From Pseudonocardia asaccharolytica DSM 44247 = NBRC 16224 (GTDB lineage Bacteria; Actinomycetota; Actinomycetes; Mycobacteriales; Pseudonocardiaceae): DNA of 64,000 bases. The DNA is taken from contig NZ_AUII01000003.1 in NCBI RefSeq assembly GCF_000423625.1, forward strand, positions 124,001 to 188,000, given 5' to 3'. The notes beneath the pieces were generated by a model. It was not told where the DNA came from. It saw only the letters and a list, made by a program, of their open reading frames with translations, and did not search any database. The position numbers and the translations under genes are program-made. Each line of letters begins with the position of its first letter. Positions within the stretch are counted from its first letter, which is position 1. This document shows, one piece after another, positions 62,334-64,000 of the stretch.

Positions 62334-63179
62334 ATGAGCGAGCCAACCGGAACGTCCGGCAACGGCCAGCAGCCGACCGGCGGGCCACAGTCCTCGGCGG
62401 AGCGCAGCGGTGCCGCCGAACGGGAGCACCGGGAGCGCGGTGGCCAGACCGCGGAGCCCGGCGAGGTCGAGCAGATCGCGGGCAACGGCGGCACGACGCC
62501 CGAACGAGGCACCCGCCTCGCCGCGCCCGCCGGCCGTGCCCGGTCCGGCATGTTCGGGGTGGACGACACCGGGGACACCTCCGGCTTCGGCGGGCTGCGG
62601 CTGCCCGCCTACATCCCCGCCCCGGCCGAGCGGCCGTTCGGCGGCTGGTACGACGACTTCGCCGACGACTTCGCCGAGGCCCTCGACGAGCGCGATATCC
62701 CGCGCAGCGCGATCCAACAGGTGACGATCGACCGCGGCGAGATCACCTTCTACGTGCAGCGCGAGCGGATCCGTGACGTGTGCCGGACGCTGCGCGACGA
62801 GGAGACGCTGCGCTTCGAGCTGTGCTCGAGCGTGTCCGGGGTCGACTACGGCGAGGACGTGCCACAGCGCCTGCACGTCACCTACCACCTGCTGTCGATG
62901 ACCTACCGGCGGCGGATCCGGCTCGAGGTCGCCGTCGACGTCGACGACCCGCACGTGCCCAGTGTCGTCGAGGTGTACCCCACCGCCGACTGGCAGGAGC
63001 GGGAGACCTGGGACATGTTCGGGGTGATCTTCGACGACCACCCCGCGCTGACCCGGATCCTCATGCCCGACGACTGGGACGGTCACCCCCAGCGCAAGGA
63101 CTATCCGCTCGGCGGGATCCCCGTGGAGTACAAGGGCGCCGAGATCCCGCCGCCCGACGAGAGGCGGGCCTACTCATGA
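62334..63179 (+). CDS. nuoC: NADH-quinone oxidoreductase subunit C
   Basis: A 281-aa subunit with a long Gly/Glu/Ala-rich N-terminal extension of about 75 residues, then the 30-kDa-subunit domain ([95 protein letters not shown]). nuoC and nuoD are separate genes, and nuoD overlaps by 4 bp (ATGA). Confidence 0.96.
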   Translation: MSEPTGTSGNGQQPTGGPQSSAERSGAAEREHRERGGQTAEPGEVEQIAGNGGTTPERGTRLAAPAGRARSGMFGVDDTGDTSGFGGLRLPAYIPAPAERPFGGWYDDFADDFAEALDERDIPRSAIQQVTIDRGEITFYVQRERIRDVCRTLRDEETLRFELCSSVSGVDYGEDVPQRLHVTYHLLSMTYRRRIRLEVAVDVDDPHVPSVVEVYPTADWQERETWDMFGVIFDDHPALTRILMPDDWDGHPQRKDYPLGGIPVEYKGAEIPPPDERRAYS

Positions 63180-64000
63180 GCACGAGAGACGCGTCAGCGC
63201 AGCGAGCATCGGCACCGGGCCACGACGCCTATGCCCCGGCCCGCGAGACCACCGAGGGCACGGTCTTCACCGTCACCGGTGGCGACTGGGACACGCTGAT
63301 CGACTCCGAGCACGACGACCGGGTCGTCATCAACATGGGTCCGCAGCACCCTTCGACGCACGGGGTACTGCGGCTGGTCCTCGAGCTCGAGGGCGAGTCG
63401 GTCACCCAGGCCCGATCGGTGATCGGCTACCTGCACACCGGCATCGAGAAGAACTGCGAGTACCGGACCTGGACCCAGGGCGTCACGTTCGTGACCAGGG
63501 CCGACTACCTGGCGCCGCTGTTCAACGAGGCCGCGTACTGCCTGGGTGTGGAGCGGCTGCTCGGGATCGAGGCGCCGCGGCGCGCGCAGGTCGGTCGGGT
63601 GCTGCTGATGGAGCTCAACCGGATCGGCTCGCATCTGGTGTGCATCGCCACCGGCGGTATGGAGCTGGGCGCGCTGACCGGTATGACCGCGGGCTTCCGG
63701 GAGCGCGAGGAGGTGCTCCACCTGCTGGAGTACCTGACGGGGCTGCGGATGAACCACGCGTTCGTCCGGCCCGGTGGCCTCGCCCAGGACTTCCCGGAGG
63801 ACTGGAAGGAAAAGGTCACCGACTTCATCAAGCTGATGCGCAAGCGGCTTCCGGACTACGACAACCTGCTCACCGGCCAGCCGATCTGGAAGCAGCGGCT
63901 GCAGGGCGTCGGCTACCTCCCGCTCGACGGCTGCCTCGCGCTCGGCGCGACCGGGCCGATCCTGCGCTCGGCGGGTCTGCCCTGGGATCTGCGCAAGGTC
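63176..64000 (+). CDS. nuoD: NADH-quinone oxidoreductase subunit D, 3' end off the window
   Basis: 275 codons are visible before the right edge, of about 430 expected. [20 protein letters not shown] and [18 protein letters not shown] are the quinone-site histidines and signature. [20 protein letters not shown] and [20 protein letters not shown] follow. It couples quinone reduction at cluster N2 to the membrane arm. ATG 63176 overlaps the nuoC stop. Confidence 0.97.
   Translation, partial: MSTRDASAQRASAPGHDAYAPARETTEGTVFTVTGGDWDTLIDSEHDDRVVINMGPQHPSTHGVLRLVLELEGESVTQARSVIGYLHTGIEKNCEYRTWTQGVTFVTRADYLAPLFNEAAYCLGVERLLGIEAPRRAQVGRVLLMELNRIGSHLVCIATGGMELGALTGMTAGFREREEVLHLLEYLTGLRMNHAFVRPGGLAQDFPEDWKEKVTDFIKLMRKRLPDYDNLLTGQPIWKQRLQGVGYLPLDGCLALGATGPILRSAGLPWDLRKV

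Overview
The window comes from a very high-G+C actinobacterium. Gene order and protein character (BldC and BldN-type regulators, a redox repressor Rex, a mycobacterial-type 33-aa basic ribosomal protein, menaquinone rather than ubiquinone genes, and GTG/TTG starts with many apparently leaderless mRNAs) point to the Pseudonocardiales, probably Pseudonocardia or a close relative. That placement is from recalled gene order, not from a database search. Almost the whole stretch is conserved chromosomal core. I see no prophage, CRISPR array, rRNA or tRNA. The only mobile DNA is one short, internally deleted IS200/IS605-type remnant.

Layout. 1-2965: a Rieske protein cut by the left edge, a CorA-type Mg transporter with a long structured leader, and a MaoC-type dehydratase. 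2969-6268: a Nudix hydrolase, small membrane and PH-domain proteins, a PHP phosphoesterase, a RecB-like PD-(D/E)XK nuclease and a small membrane protein. 6310-11398: the block known from mycobacteria around rhlE (beta-propeller membrane protein, RhlE helicase, ferritin-like protein, DUF3107 protein, TetR regulator). 11505-19790: thioesterase-like protein, proC, excisionase-like HTH protein, 33-aa ribosomal protein, SDR protein, acyltransferase, HAD phosphatase, then a BldN-like ECF sigma factor with a DUF5667 membrane protein as probable anti-sigma. 20116-22706: acyl-CoA synthetase, glutaredoxin-like protein and a fasciclin lipoprotein. 23034-28845: rex-hemA-hemC-hemD and hemB. 28991-31480: three proline/glycine-rich membrane proteins, with the IS remnant just before the second. 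31520-37597: hemL, a phosphatase and the System II cytochrome c maturation set resA-ccdA-resB-ccsB. 37651-44624: a MinD-like ATPase, BldC, and menA, menE and menB with a secreted protein between menA and menE. 44739-51059: a GntR regulator, a lactonase, an HOT-type iron alcohol dehydrogenase, an FmdB-type zinc ribbon and a giant FAD/Fe-S dehydrogenase. 51089-59846: a cysteine-less HesB-like protein, an ABC-F protein, a PIG-L deacetylase, menD, menF, an EamA transporter and menG. 59968-64000: geranylgeranyl reductase-like protein and nuoA-nuoD, running off the right edge.

How the genes work together. Most of the window builds the respiratory chain: tetrapyrrole (hemA, C, D, B, L), cytochrome c assembly, menaquinone (menA, B, D, E, F, G and a prenyl reductase) and NADH dehydrogenase. 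Candidate Rex operators stand in front of rex-hemACD and in front of the reductase/nuo block, so NADH/NAD+ sensing may tie several of these together.

The most interesting possible system is 44739-51059. The enzymes read as a lactone/4-hydroxybutyrate catabolic route in which the transhydrogenase's by-product, D-2-hydroxyglutarate, could be recycled by the FAD/Fe-S enzyme. The GntR gene and the lactonase gene share the same operator sequence in their promoters. A second novelty is a family of exact 40-bp palindromes with fixed geometry, GTGAG-N14-NN-N14-CTCAC. Three copies are identical and one has a different interior; all sit at gene 3' ends and two lie immediately before a leaderless promoter.
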